Origin: Carideicomes alvinocaridis
GTDB taxonomy: Bacteria; Pseudomonadota; Alphaproteobacteria; Rhodobacterales; Rhodobacteraceae
Direction of reading: 5' to 3'
Length of the DNA: 48,430 nt
Assembly (NCBI GenBank): GCA_005473895.2
Contig: SRJI02000036.1
Location: forward strand, 1-48,430
Under the pieces are notes generated by a model. It worked only from the letters and a program-made list of their open reading frames with translations, ran no database searches and was not told the origin of the DNA. The position numbers and the translations under genes are program-made. How positions within the stretch are numbered: position 1 is the first letter of the stretch; the number at the start of each line of letters is the position of its first letter. Shown here in pieces: positions 1-7,276 of this stretch.

Positions 1-683
1 CCCGGCCGGCCGCCCTGCCGCAGGCGCAGCCAGATCGGCACTGGCGCGTAGGTGCGGTAGCCGCGCGGGGCGGGGCAGTCGAGGCAGGGCGCGTCGCCGG
101 ACCGGCCGACAAGCTGGTCCTGGATCAGCCGCTCGACCCCGGCCTCGCAGCGCGGCAGGCCCGTGCGGCGGCGGATCGTCACCAGCCTGTGGCACATCGC
201 GGCATAGGCTTCGCGCAGGCCGGGGCAGGCGGCATAGGCGCGGTCGGCGGCCTGCGCCAGCGCCGCGATCTCGGCGCGGTCGGCGGCCAGCGGGTCGTCC
301 TGGCGCGCCGGGACCTCCACCAATGCGGCCAGCGCGCCCAGCCAGAGATAGCAGGCCCGGTTCAGCGCCTGGGTCTGGAAGATGTCGATCACCGGCGGCA
401 GGCGCAGCCGATCTCCGTCGAAATCGGCCACGTGCAGCTTTTCGCGCGGCGTGCCGATCCGGCGCAGCCGGTCGGGCCGGTGCCCGGAGGTGGCGAGCGG
501 GGCGGGGACGATCTCCGTCCCCGCCGCCCCGCCAAGCGCCCGGTAGAGGGCGGCGACGGAGGGGCGGACCTCCTCCAGCCGGACGGCCGCCTCGCCGGAA
601 GGGGTGCCCCAGCGGGTGGTCATGTCGTGCCAGAGGTTGCCCACCGTCTCCTCCGGCTCCATCAGGTCGAGCACGTGGATCAT
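1..683 (-). CDS. norD: Nitric oxide reductase accessory protein NorD (partial, N-terminal part)
   Basis: Read on the minus strand the frame is open from an ATG at 683 to the window edge, giving about 227 N-terminal residues; the C-terminal part, where this family carries a von Willebrand factor A domain, lies outside. The product begins MIHVLDLMEPEETVGNLWHD, and the LEPEETVG-LWH block is characteristic of NorD. Together with NorQ it is needed to assemble or activate the NorBC nitric oxide reductase, probably by metal insertion (family knowledge). It follows norQ directly. An in-frame GTG at 692 overlaps the norQ stop as GTGA and is an equally plausible, translationally coupled start. Cys-x2-Cys-P residues (CLDCPAP) occur near the visible end. 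Confidence 0.88.
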   Translation of the reverse strand, partial: MIHVLDLMEPEETVGNLWHDMTTRWGTPSGEAAVRLEEVRPSVAALYRALGGAAGTEIVPAPLATSGHRPDRLRRIGTPREKLHVADFDGDRLRLPPVIDIFQTQALNRACYLWLGALAALVEVPARQDDPLAADRAEIAALAQAADRAYAACPGLREAYAAMCHRLVTIRRRTGLPRCEAGVERLIQDQLVGRSGDAPCLDCPAPRGYRTYAPVPIWLRLRQGGRP

Positions 684-688
684 CAGCG

Positions 689-1483
689 TCACCCGTAGAT
701 CACGGCGGCAAGGTCGCGCAGCGCCTGCTGGGTGTCCGGCTCGTCGCTGAGCGGCTCGATCACCGCCGCCTCGAGCGCGCGGTCGACCGGCATGCCGCCG
801 GCGATCAGCGTGGCGGCATAGATCAGGAGCCGGGTGGAGACGCCCTCTTCCAGGTCCATCCCCGACAGCGCGCGGATCTTGCCCGCAAGACGCACCAGCG
901 CCGTGGCGCGCGCCTCGTCCAGGCCGCTTTCGCGCTGGACCACGGGGATCTCCACCTTGGGCGACGGGAAGTCGAAGCCGACCGAGACAAAGCGCTGCCG
1001 GGTCGAGGGCTTCAGCCTCTTCAGGATGTTCTGGTAGCCGGGGTTGTAGCTGGCCACGAGCATGAAGCGCTTCGGCGCCACCAGCTCCTCGCCTGTCTTG
1101 TCGATCACCAGCCGACGCCGATCGTCGGTCAGCGGGTGCAGGACGACGGTCACGTCCTTGCGCGCCTCCACCACCTCGTCGAGATAGCAGATGCCGCCCT
1201 CGCGCACCGCGCGGGTGAGCGGGCCGTCGACCCAGACCGTCTCGCCGCCCTTCAGCAGGTAGCGCCCGATCAGGTCCGCCGCCGACAGGTCGTCGTGGCA
1301 GGCGACGGTGTGGAGCGGAAGGTCCAGCCGCGCTGCCATGTGCTCGACGAAGCGGGTCTTGCCGCAGCCGGTCGGCCCCTTCAGAAGAAGGGGCAAACCG
1401 TTGGCATGGGCCGTCTCGAACAGCGCGCATTCATCGGATTGCGCGTGGTAGAACGGCAGGTCGGGGGTGTTGAGATCCTTCAT
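689..1483 (-). CDS. norQ: NorQ, MoxR-type AAA+ ATPase of the nitric oxide reductase operon
   Basis: The 264-residue product has a Walker A motif GPTGCGKT at residues 36-43 and a Walker B CYLDEV at about 99-104, followed by the arginine-rich sensor region typical of MoxR AAA+ proteins; this is the usual NorQ/CbbQ length. NorQ pairs with the VWA protein NorD as a cytoplasmic chaperone that activates NorBC. The gene starts 3 bp after the norB stop and its own stop abuts norD, so it is cotranscribed in norCBQD. The position between norB and norD separates it from the otherwise similar CbbQ and NirQ. Confidence 0.93.
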   Translation of the reverse strand: MKDLNTPDLPFYHAQSDECALFETAHANGLPLLLKGPTGCGKTRFVEHMAARLDLPLHTVACHDDLSAADLIGRYLLKGGETVWVDGPLTRAVREGGICYLDEVVEARKDVTVVLHPLTDDRRRLVIDKTGEELVAPKRFMLVASYNPGYQNILKRLKPSTRQRFVSVGFDFPSPKVEIPVVQRESGLDEARATALVRLAGKIRALSGMDLEEGVSTRLLIYAATLIAGGMPVDRALEAAVIEPLSDEPDTQQALRDLAAVIYG

Positions 1484-1486
1484 GGC

Positions 1487-2830
1487 TCATTCTCCGGGAG
1501 CGGCCACGGGGCCGGGCTGGATGATCTCGCGGCGCACCACGAGCATGGAGTAGATGAAGAGCAGGGCGCCCAGCACCACGGCCACGCCCGAGCCGAAGCG
1601 CATCACGTAGAAGAGGCCCAGCTGGTCCTGCACGTCCATGTAATAGTCCCCCACGATCCGCTGCAGGTGCGTCTGGATCGTGCCGGCGAAGGTCAGCGTG
1701 AAGGTCATGAAGGCCATCCCGCCGGTCATCAGCCAGAACGAGGCCATGTTGAGCACCTGGTTGTAGGGCTCGCGGTTCCGCAGCATCGGCATGGCATAGG
1801 TGAACATCGCCAGGTTCAGGGCGACATAGGCGCCGTAGAAGGACAGGTGCCCGTGGGCGGCGGTGATCTGCGTGCCGTGGGTGTAGTAGTTCACCCCGTG
1901 CAGCGTGTGCAGGAAGCCCCAGACGCCGGCCCCGAAGAAGGCCACGGTGGAGGAGCCCAGCGACCACAGCAGCGCGGCCTTGTTCGGGTGGTTGCGGCGG
2001 CCCTTCCAGACCATGATGAAGGCAAAGGACATCATGGCGAAGAACGGCACCACCTCGAAGGTCGAGAAGATCGAGCCGATCCATTGCCAGTAGCCGGGCG
2101 TGCCGATCCAGTAGAAGTGGTGCCCGGTCCCGAGGATCCCCGAGAACAGCGCGGTGGCGACGATGACGTAGAGCCACTTCTCGATCACCTCGCGGTCCAC
2201 GCCGGTCAGCTTCAGCATCAGGAAGCCGAGGATCGCGGCCATCACCAGCTCCCAGGTCGCCTCGACCCAGAGGTGCACGACGAACCACCAGTACATCTTG
2301 TCGAGCGACAGGTTGTCGGGGTTGATGAAGGCGAAGACCCAGAGCAGGCAAAGCAGCCAGAGCCCCATCATCAGGATGTTGGTGATCACCGTCTTGCGCC
2401 CCGCGAGGAAGGTCAGCGAGACGTTGACGAGGAAGATCACCGCCGCCACCAGGATGCCGACCTTGACCCAGAGCGGCTGCTCCAGGAATTCCCGCCCGCC
2501 ATGGATGCCGACGAGGTAGGAGCCGACGGCGCCCAGCGTGCCGACCACGAGGATGATCAGCTGGAGGTAGGCGAGCTTGACCGAGAAGATCTCGCGCTCG
2601 GATTCCTCGGGGACGAGGTAATAGGCGGCGCCGAAGAAGCCCAGCAGCAGCCAGACGATCAGCGCGTTTGTGTGGATCATCCGGACGACGTTGAACGGCA
2701 GCAGTTCGGACAGCGTGTTGGGCGAGACATAGATCCAGCCGGCCAGCAGCCCGCCCAGCACCTGGATGCCGAACAGTCCCATGGCCACGAGGAAATAGGC
2801 GTAGGCCACCTTCTGTGATTGGTATTTCAT
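1487..2830 (-). CDS. norB: Nitric oxide reductase large (cytochrome b) subunit NorB
   Basis: A 447-residue, 12-helix member of the heme-copper oxidase superfamily that reduces two NO to N2O with electrons from NorC. His53 (MIHTN) fits the low-spin heme ligand in the second helix. The block VVHLWVEATWEL carries an active-site His and the Glu residues near the non-heme iron. GTGHHFYW gives the His pair at the binuclear centre, and HGHLSFYGAY near residue 330 supplies the last heme ligands. No frame defects are seen. It begins 12 bp after norC and ends 3 bp before norQ, so it lies in one operon. Its expression should follow the NnrR-type promoter upstream of norC. Confidence 0.96.
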   Translation of the reverse strand: MKYQSQKVAYAYFLVAMGLFGIQVLGGLLAGWIYVSPNTLSELLPFNVVRMIHTNALIVWLLLGFFGAAYYLVPEESEREIFSVKLAYLQLIILVVGTLGAVGSYLVGIHGGREFLEQPLWVKVGILVAAVIFLVNVSLTFLAGRKTVITNILMMGLWLLCLLWVFAFINPDNLSLDKMYWWFVVHLWVEATWELVMAAILGFLMLKLTGVDREVIEKWLYVIVATALFSGILGTGHHFYWIGTPGYWQWIGSIFSTFEVVPFFAMMSFAFIMVWKGRRNHPNKAALLWSLGSSTVAFFGAGVWGFLHTLHGVNYYTHGTQITAAHGHLSFYGAYVALNLAMFTYAMPMLRNREPYNQVLNMASFWLMTGGMAFMTFTLTFAGTIQTHLQRIVGDYYMDVQDQLGLFYVMRFGSGVAVVLGALLFIYSMLVVRREIIQPGPVAAPGE

Positions 2831-2842
2831 GATTATTCTCCC

Positions 2843-3295
2843 TCAGCCGGCGTCGTTCGGCGGCCAGTTCTGGGTGTTGGTCTGATCGGCCCAGCGAAGG
2901 AATTCGGCGAGCGCGCGCATCTCTTCGTCGGTGATCTCGAAATGCGGCATCTGGCGGCGGCCCTCGATGCCGGAGGGCTGCGCCTTCATCCAGCCGTCGA
3001 GGATCTCGTAGGCGCCCTCTGGGTCGTCGGCGACGCCCCAGCGGGTCATCACGTTGCCGACCTCCGGGGCGAAATAGGCGCCTTCGCCGTGCAGCGTGTG
3101 GCAGTTGATGCAGGAATTCCTTTCCCACACGTGCTTGCCCAGGCGCACCTCGTCGGTGAGCGGCATGCCCGCGGTGGAGGTTCTGCTGATGTAACGGTGG
3201 CTCTGCGCCGTCAGGGCCACGAACACGAGCACGAAGAAGACCGATCCCCCGTAGAACACGTTCCTGGCCCGCGATTTGGTAAGTATTTCTGGCAT
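2843..3295 (-). CDS. norC: Nitric oxide reductase cytochrome c subunit NorC
   Basis: A 150-residue membrane-anchored monoheme cytochrome c. A hydrophobic anchor spans about residues 14-31 (VFYGGSVFFVLVFVALTA) and the heme site CINCH sits near residue 60, followed by the NorC signature HTLHGEGAYFAPEVGNVMTRW; the C-terminal region holds the axial Met (QMPHFE). It passes electrons from periplasmic donors such as pseudoazurin or cytochrome c to NorB. It is the first gene of norCBQD. The ATG has only a weak Shine-Dalgarno sequence but the start is fixed by the conserved N-terminus. Confidence 0.95.
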   Translation of the reverse strand: MPEILTKSRARNVFYGGSVFFVLVFVALTAQSHRYISRTSTAGMPLTDEVRLGKHVWERNSCINCHTLHGEGAYFAPEVGNVMTRWGVADDPEGAYEILDGWMKAQPSGIEGRRQMPHFEITDEEMRALAEFLRWADQTNTQNWPPNDAG

Positions 3296-3330
3296 GTCGC
3301 GGTCCCGACCTTTGGTTGCGGATACCGCCT

Positions 3331-3371
3331 GTCTAAGGGCGCGGGTCGCCTCGCTTGTTGCGCAATCGCAA
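3331..3371 (-). promoter_or_regulatory. NnrR/FNR-type promoter upstream of norC
   Basis: A perfect 14-bp palindrome TTGCG-CAAT-CGCAA lies at 3358-3371, matching the consensus bound by NnrR/DNR-type regulators. On the minus strand TTAGAC (3336-3331) would be a -10 element. A start point near 3323 would place the palindrome centre at -41.5, the class II FNR position. The same palindrome lies about 50 bp upstream of the divergent gene at 3421, so it may serve both. Protein binding is inferred. Confidence 0.8.
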
Positions 3372-3420
3372 AGAAGCGGGCGAAAGGCGGGTGCAGCATC
3401 GGGCGGGAAAGGACCCCGCC

Positions 3421-3687
3421 ATGCGCCCTCCCGATTTCGACGACCCGGACCTGCCCCTGTCAGAGCTCTTTGCCGCCTGGCCGGACCTGGCCATCGTCTT
3501 CATCGAGCGCAGGATGCTCTGCCCCGGATGCCCGATCGCGCCGTTTCACGCGATCACCGATTCCTGCCGGGAATATCACCTGGACGAAGATGCCTTCCGC
3601 GCCGAGCTCAGGGCCCGGATCGAGGGGCCGTCGGTCAGGGAAGCGCCTCGCTCAGCAGGACGAGGGCATGGGGGTCGATCACGGTGA
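3421..3687 (+). CDS. Small DUF1858-like (hybrid-cluster-associated redox disulfide) protein
   Basis: An 88-residue cytoplasmic protein starting at ATG 3421, preceded by GGGAAAGGA. The sequence LFAAWPDLAIVFIERRMLCPGCPIAPFH resembles the DUF1858 fold, with a CPGC-type cysteine pair at about residues 37-40 and a further Cys in DSCREYH. Such proteins are found beside nitric oxide and hybrid-cluster genes, and a role in NO or Fe-S/thiol homeostasis is possible but not established. It is divergent from norC, shares the palindrome at 3358-3371, and overlaps the tail of the convergent nnrR by about 53 bp. Confidence 0.72.
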   Translation: MRPPDFDDPDLPLSELFAAWPDLAIVFIERRMLCPGCPIAPFHAITDSCREYHLDEDAFRAELRARIEGPSVREAPRSAGRGHGGRSR

Positions 3688-4330
3688 CATGCTTGCGGGT
3701 GGATTCCACGATCCCCTCGCGCTGCCAGGCCGAGAGAAGCCGGCTGACCGTGTGCAGCGTCGTGCCCGTCATGTCCGAGATGTTCTGACGGGTCACCGGA
3801 AAGGCGATCTCGATCCCCGCCTCGGTCTTGCGCCCGCTCTGGTTCACCATCCGCAGCAGGGCCGACGCCACCCGCTTTTCGACCGCCTGGGTCGCCATCT
3901 CGGTCAGGGTCTCCTGGATCTGACCGAGCCGCTGGCCCAGGGTCTTGTAGCTTTCGGTCGCGAAGCCGGGGTAGCGCGCGGTGAAATCCTGCCAGAGATG
4001 CACCGGCCAGGACAGGGCGATCGATTCCGCCGCCGGGATGGCGGAGGCGGGATAGGTGTCGCGCTGCAGGGCCGGGGCGATGCCGAACAACTGGCCGGGC
4101 GAAATGTGCAGCACGATGATCTGGTCCCCGCCGGGCGTTGTCCTGACCACCCGGAGATAGCCGTCGAGCAGCAGGAAGAACCGATCGGCGCCGTGGCCCT
4201 CGTTGAAGATCGGCGTGCCTTCCTCGTAGCGGCGGGAGACGGCGGCATCGAGGATCTCGCGAATCTGCGACCGGTCCAGCAGGGAAAAGGGCGGCAGGCC
4301 GGTCAGCAGGCTTTCGTCGAGTTTCGCCAT
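3635..4330 (-). CDS. nnrR: Crp/FNR-family NO-responsive regulator, NnrR-like
   Basis: A 231-residue protein with an N-terminal cyclic-nucleotide-binding-like beta roll (about 15-130) and a C-terminal Crp-type helix-turn-helix (about 150-225); the recognition helix reads TTLHTVSRLLSAWQ. There is no N-terminal cysteine cluster, so it is not an oxygen-sensing FNR. NnrR/DNR proteins sense NO, probably through heme, and activate nor and nir genes. I chose ATG 4330 because the alternative at 4384 would place the pseudoazurin operator and -10 inside coding sequence. It is divergent from pseudoazurin and convergent with the DUF1858-like gene, which it overlaps. Confidence 0.87.
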   Translation of the reverse strand: MAKLDESLLTGLPPFSLLDRSQIREILDAAVSRRYEEGTPIFNEGHGADRFFLLLDGYLRVVRTTPGGDQIIVLHISPGQLFGIAPALQRDTYPASAIPAAESIALSWPVHLWQDFTARYPGFATESYKTLGQRLGQIQETLTEMATQAVEKRVASALLRMVNQSGRKTEAGIEIAFPVTRQNISDMTGTTLHTVSRLLSAWQREGIVESTRKHVTVIDPHALVLLSEALP

Positions 4331-4345
4331 TTTCGCGTCGCGAGT

Positions 4346-4387
4346 TTGTTTCAGAGCAAAGTCCAGGCCGCGGTCATAGAGCATAAC
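4346..4387 (+). promoter_or_regulatory. NnrR/FNR-type promoter upstream of pseudoazurin
   Basis: TTG-N8-CAA at 4346-4359 (TTGTTTCAGAGCAA) is a relaxed form of the palindrome at 3358. A -10-like CATAAC lies at 4382-4387, and a start near 4394 puts the operator centre at -41.5. The orientation fits the pseudoazurin gene; in the other direction the same geometry would start transcription inside nnrR. Confidence 0.65.
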
Positions 4388-4430
4388 CGGCTCAAACGAA
4401 ACAAGCGGATAGACATGAAAGGAAAGTCCG

Positions 4431-4859
4431 ATGTTCGCAAAACCGATGATGGCCGCCGCATTCGTCCTCGCCGCCGGCGCTGGCTGGGCGGAAACCCACG
4501 AGGTCCAGATGCTCAACAGGGGGGAAGCCGGAGCCATGGTCTTCGAGCCGGCCTACGTGAAGGCCGCCCCCGGAGACGTCGTGCATTTCGTCCCCACCGA
4601 CAAGGGCCACAACGTCGAAGAGATCGACGGCATGCTTCCCGACGGGGTCGAGGGCTTCAAGTCCAAGATCAACAAGCCCTTCGACCTGACCGTCGAGGAG
4701 GAAGGCCTCTACGGCGTCAAGTGCACCCCGCACTATGCCATGGGCATGGTCGCCCTGATCCAGGTCGGCGAGCCCGTCAATGAAGACGAGGCCACGGCGG
4801 TGAAACAGAAGGGCAAGGCAAAGGACCGCATGGCCGATCTTCTCGACCAGGTCGAATGA
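4431..4859 (+). CDS. paz: Pseudoazurin (blue copper electron carrier)
   Basis: A 142-residue protein with a signal peptide ending near AGAGWA (residues 14-20). The type 1 copper ligands can be placed as His60 (KGHN), Cys98, His101 and Met106 (CTPHYAMGM); the 38-residue gap between the first His and Cys matches characterised pseudoazurins. It works in the periplasm, donating electrons to nitrite reductase or to NorC. It is divergent from nnrR and has an NnrR-type promoter, which fits induction during denitrification. A strong terminator follows. Confidence 0.93.
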   Translation: MFAKPMMAAAFVLAAGAGWAETHEVQMLNRGEAGAMVFEPAYVKAAPGDVVHFVPTDKGHNVEEIDGMLPDGVEGFKSKINKPFDLTVEEEGLYGVKCTPHYAMGMVALIQVGEPVNEDEATAVKQKGKAKDRMADLLDQVE

Positions 4860-4886
4860 CGCCTCGTCCCGCGTCACTGGACCCAT

Positions 4887-4920
4887 GCGGGCGGCGCCAT
4901 AGGTGCCGCCCGCGGTTTTT
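4887..4920 (+). terminator. Rho-independent terminator after pseudoazurin
   Basis: A perfect 9-bp stem GCGGGCGGC (4887-4895) pairs with GCCGCCCGC (4905-4913) across a 9-nt loop. It is followed by GG and five T residues at 4916-4920. Confidence 0.9.
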
Positions 4921-4938
4921 CCGGGCTGGAGCTGGATC

Positions 4939-6183
4939 ATGAAACCGCAAGATACCTACCGGGGCCCCGCCCTGTTTTCCTACGGCTTTCGCCCCTTCTT
5001 CCTGGCGGCCCTCCTGTTCGGGCTGTTGGTCATTCCCGCCTGGTGGTCGGTCTGGACCGGTCGGAGTGAACTGGCCAGCGTGCTGGCGCCGGTCGACTGG
5101 CACGTGCACGAGATGGTCTTCGGCTATGGCGCCGCCGTGGTTGCGGGCTTCCTGTTCACCGCGGTGCCCAACTGGACCGGGCGGCTGCCCACACGCGGCT
5201 GGCCGCTGGTGGCCCTGCTGTCGGTCTGGATCGCCGGGCGGCTCGCCGTGGTCGGGTTTGCCGCGCTCGATGCCCTGCCGGTGCTGCTGATCGACCAGCT
5301 GTTCCTGCTCTGCGTGGCCGCGATGATCACGCGCGAGATCGTGGCGGGCCGGAACTGGCGCAACCTCAAGGTGCTCGTTCCGGTGGCGCTGCTCTGGCTC
5401 GCCAATGTCGGCTTCCACGTCGAAGCGATGACATGGGGCGGTGCCGATACCGGCCGGCGGTTCGGCATTGCGCTGCTGATCTTCCTGATCATGCTGATCG
5501 GGGGACGGATCGTGCCGAGCTTTACCCGCAACTGGCTGGCCCAGCGGGGTGTGCAGCGCCTGCCGGCCCCGTTCGGACGCTTCGACGCGCTGTGCATTCT
5601 GGCCGGCGTGCTGGCGCTGCTTTTCTGGGCCCTGGTGCCTTTCCATTGGCTGACCGCTGCGGTCTCGGTGCTGGCCGCCGCGCTGCATCTCGCCCGTCTC
5701 GCGCGCTGGCGCGGCCTGCCGACCTGGCGCAATCCGCTGCTGCTGATGCTTCACCTGGCCTACGCGATGATCCCCGCGGGCTTCGTCGCGGCGGCGCTGA
5801 CCTCTCTCGGGCTGGGGGGCCCGTCCGGCCCGGCGCATGTCTTCGGAATCGGCGCCATCGCCGGGATGACGGCCGCCGTCATCATGCGGGCCACCATGGG
5901 GCATACCGGCCGCCCGCTCGTCGCGGGCCGGGCGCTCGCGTCGGCCTTCGGCCTGCTGGTCCTGGCCTCGGTCGCGCGGGTCGCGGGGGCTGCGCTGACG
6001 ATCGGCCCCCTGGACGGCATCGACCTGTCCGCCGGCCTGTGGACCCTGGCCTTCGCGATCCTCGCCTGGCGCCTCGGCCCCTGGCTCGCGGGCGAAAAGG
6101 TGGATCGGAAGCGGGCGACGCCAACGCCGCCCGGCAGATCGTTGAAAGCGGCCAAGGCGGACGGAGGTCGGCGGGGAGCGTGA
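4939..6183 (+). CDS. nnrS: NnrS family membrane protein
   Basis: A 414-residue protein with about 12 predicted membrane helices. It opens with GPALFSYGFRPFFLAALLFG, the NnrS hallmark, and contains WHVHEMVFGYGAAVVAGFLFTAVPNWTGR and MRATMGHTGR, blocks conserved in the family with His residues able to bind heme. NnrS is linked to tolerance of NO and of iron-nitrosyl stress and is widely coregulated with NO reductase. ATG 4939, after GGAGCTGGATC, fits the family N-terminus better than the upstream start at 4903, which falls inside the pseudoazurin terminator. Confidence 0.92.
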   Translation: MKPQDTYRGPALFSYGFRPFFLAALLFGLLVIPAWWSVWTGRSELASVLAPVDWHVHEMVFGYGAAVVAGFLFTAVPNWTGRLPTRGWPLVALLSVWIAGRLAVVGFAALDALPVLLIDQLFLLCVAAMITREIVAGRNWRNLKVLVPVALLWLANVGFHVEAMTWGGADTGRRFGIALLIFLIMLIGGRIVPSFTRNWLAQRGVQRLPAPFGRFDALCILAGVLALLFWALVPFHWLTAAVSVLAAALHLARLARWRGLPTWRNPLLLMLHLAYAMIPAGFVAAALTSLGLGGPSGPAHVFGIGAIAGMTAAVIMRATMGHTGRPLVAGRALASAFGLLVLASVARVAGAALTIGPLDGIDLSAGLWTLAFAILAWRLGPWLAGEKVDRKRATPTPPGRSLKAAKADGGRRGA

Positions 6184-6289
6184 GCCGAGCCGCGTATTCC
6201 GGGGCCCGACCCGGTACACAGCGCCGGTCCGTCTGATCATGGGCTGTAGGTCGGCGGGGATGTCTGGGAAGATTTGGCTGGGGTGGTAG

Positions 6290-6360
6290 GATTCTATGCT
6301 AAGTTACTGACATTGAATAAAAATATACAAAATCATAGTATATGTTGTCAATTCTGGGAG
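6290..6360. other. AT-rich intergenic patch between nor and copper regions
   Basis: The 6184-6434 interval has no convincing gene. Within it about 65 bp are strikingly AT-rich (stretches such as GAATAAAAATATACAAAATC) compared with the GC-rich surroundings. This could be a promoterless spacer, a protein-binding site or a scar of an insertion event. An open frame across it lacks coding character and is not called. Confidence 0.5.
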
Positions 6361-6434
6361 CGCCAAAATCTCAGAGTGCACCAGACAGTGGCTCTCACGA
6401 GAATCTCGAGCTTAGACTTTGAAGTGAAGAAACA

Positions 6435-6462
6435 GCAGCTTCGGGCCGTGGCCAGAAGCTGC
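6435..6462 (-). terminator. Terminator of the 10693-6476 copper operon
   Basis: GCAGCTTC (6435-6442) pairs with GAAGCTGC (6455-6462) around a loop that can itself pair GCC with GGC. On the minus strand the hairpin is followed by TGTTTCTT. It lies 14 bp beyond the last gene of the operon. Confidence 0.7.
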
Positions 6463-6475
6463 CGCCTTGACTTCC

Positions 6476-6754
6476 CTACTTGTCGATCTCGACCACCGTG
6501 AGTTTGCCATCGACGCGGTCGGCGGCAAACTCGATCTCGTCGCCTTCCTGCAGATCGGCAAGCAACGCGGCATCGGCCACCTGGAAGACCATCTTCATGG
6601 CCGGCATGTCCAGGTTGGCGAGAGGGCCATGGTCGATGGTCAGCTTGTTCCACTGCCGGTCGATCTTGGTGATCGTACCCTTGGAAAGGTGCGCATCGGC
6701 CAGGACGGGGGCAGCGAGGACGGCGAATGCCGCGGTCAGGACAAAGTTCTTCAT
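6476..6754 (-). CDS. CusF-like periplasmic copper-binding protein
   Basis: A 92-residue protein with a cleavable signal peptide (about 1-19, AAPVLADA) and a small beta-barrel domain of the CusF_Ec type. The block HGPLANLDMPAMKMVFQV contains His42 and Met50/Met53/Met55, the kind of His/Met ligands that bind Cu(I) or Ag(I) in CusF. It is the last gene of a minus-strand operon with a TolC-like protein, multicopper oxidase and cupredoxin, so it probably passes periplasmic copper between these partners. No CusB or CusA pump gene is present in the window, so a direct handover to a Cus pump cannot be shown here. Confidence 0.85.
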   Translation of the reverse strand: MKNFVLTAAFAVLAAPVLADAHLSKGTITKIDRQWNKLTIDHGPLANLDMPAMKMVFQVADAALLADLQEGDEIEFAADRVDGKLTVVEIDK

Positions 6755-6770
6755 GTTGATCTTCCTTGGT

Positions 6771-7244
6771 TCAGTTGACGGTCAGGGGGCCGTGCATGCC
6801 GGCGTCGTAGTGCCCCGGTATGAGGCAGGCGAATTCGAATTGGCCGGCCTGTCCGAAGGTCCACAGGATTTCTCCGGTCTGGCCGGGATCGAGGCGCACC
6901 GCGTTGGGATCGTCATGCTCCATCTCGGGGAAGCGCTCCATGAGCGCCTTGTGCTCTTCGATCAGATGTCTCGTGTCCATGACGAACTCGTGGGGGTTTT
7001 CGCCGTCATTGGTGATCTTCAGTCGGACGGTTTCCCCGGCCGAAACGTCCAGGGTCGCGGGCTCGAAGATCATCGCCCCTTCATCCGTCTCGGCCATACG
7101 GATTTCGATGGTGCGGGCCGGGGCTCCCTCCGCAGGGGCGCCGATGGCCATGGCGGCATGGCCGTGCCCGCCGCCGTGCGTGCCCGCCGCCAGGAGGCCG
7201 CTGGGCAGGGCCGCGACGGCGATGGCGAGGATACGTGTGTTCAT
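6771..7244 (-). CDS. CopI-like periplasmic cupredoxin
   Basis: A 157-residue secreted protein: signal peptide (about 1-20), a His-rich segment GTHGGGHGHA (21-30), then a cupredoxin domain. Type 1 copper ligands fit His85 (NPHEF), Cys140, His145 and Met150 (CLIPGHYDAGMHG). A Met/His-rich loop around residues 90-112 (HLIEEHKALMERFPEMEHDD) may bind further copper. CopI-type cupredoxins protect the periplasm against copper in other proteobacteria. The start ATG 7244 is preceded by AAAGGA. It lies between the CusF-like gene and the multicopper oxidase in one operon. Confidence 0.85.
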   Translation of the reverse strand: MNTRILAIAVAALPSGLLAAGTHGGGHGHAAMAIGAPAEGAPARTIEIRMAETDEGAMIFEPATLDVSAGETVRLKITNDGENPHEFVMDTRHLIEEHKALMERFPEMEHDDPNAVRLDPGQTGEILWTFGQAGQFEFACLIPGHYDAGMHGPLTVN

Positions 7245-7276
7245 TGAGAAGTCCTTTCTGCGGGTGAGGGAAGTGG

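Noticed and set aside
323-2818. Long plus-strand open frame of over 800 codons
   Set aside because: It is antisense to norB and norQ, is rich in Arg, Ala, His and Gly from GC-rich complement codons, and matches no family.
4777-6240. Minus-strand frame of nearly 490 codons opposite nnrS
   Set aside because: Low-complexity Gln/Arg/Gly/Pro composition typical of an antisense frame; NnrS motifs are clear on the other strand.
6274-6501. Possible small gene in the AT-rich patch
   Set aside because: No RBS, no conserved feature, and it runs through the terminator hairpin at 6435-6462 and into the CusF-like gene.
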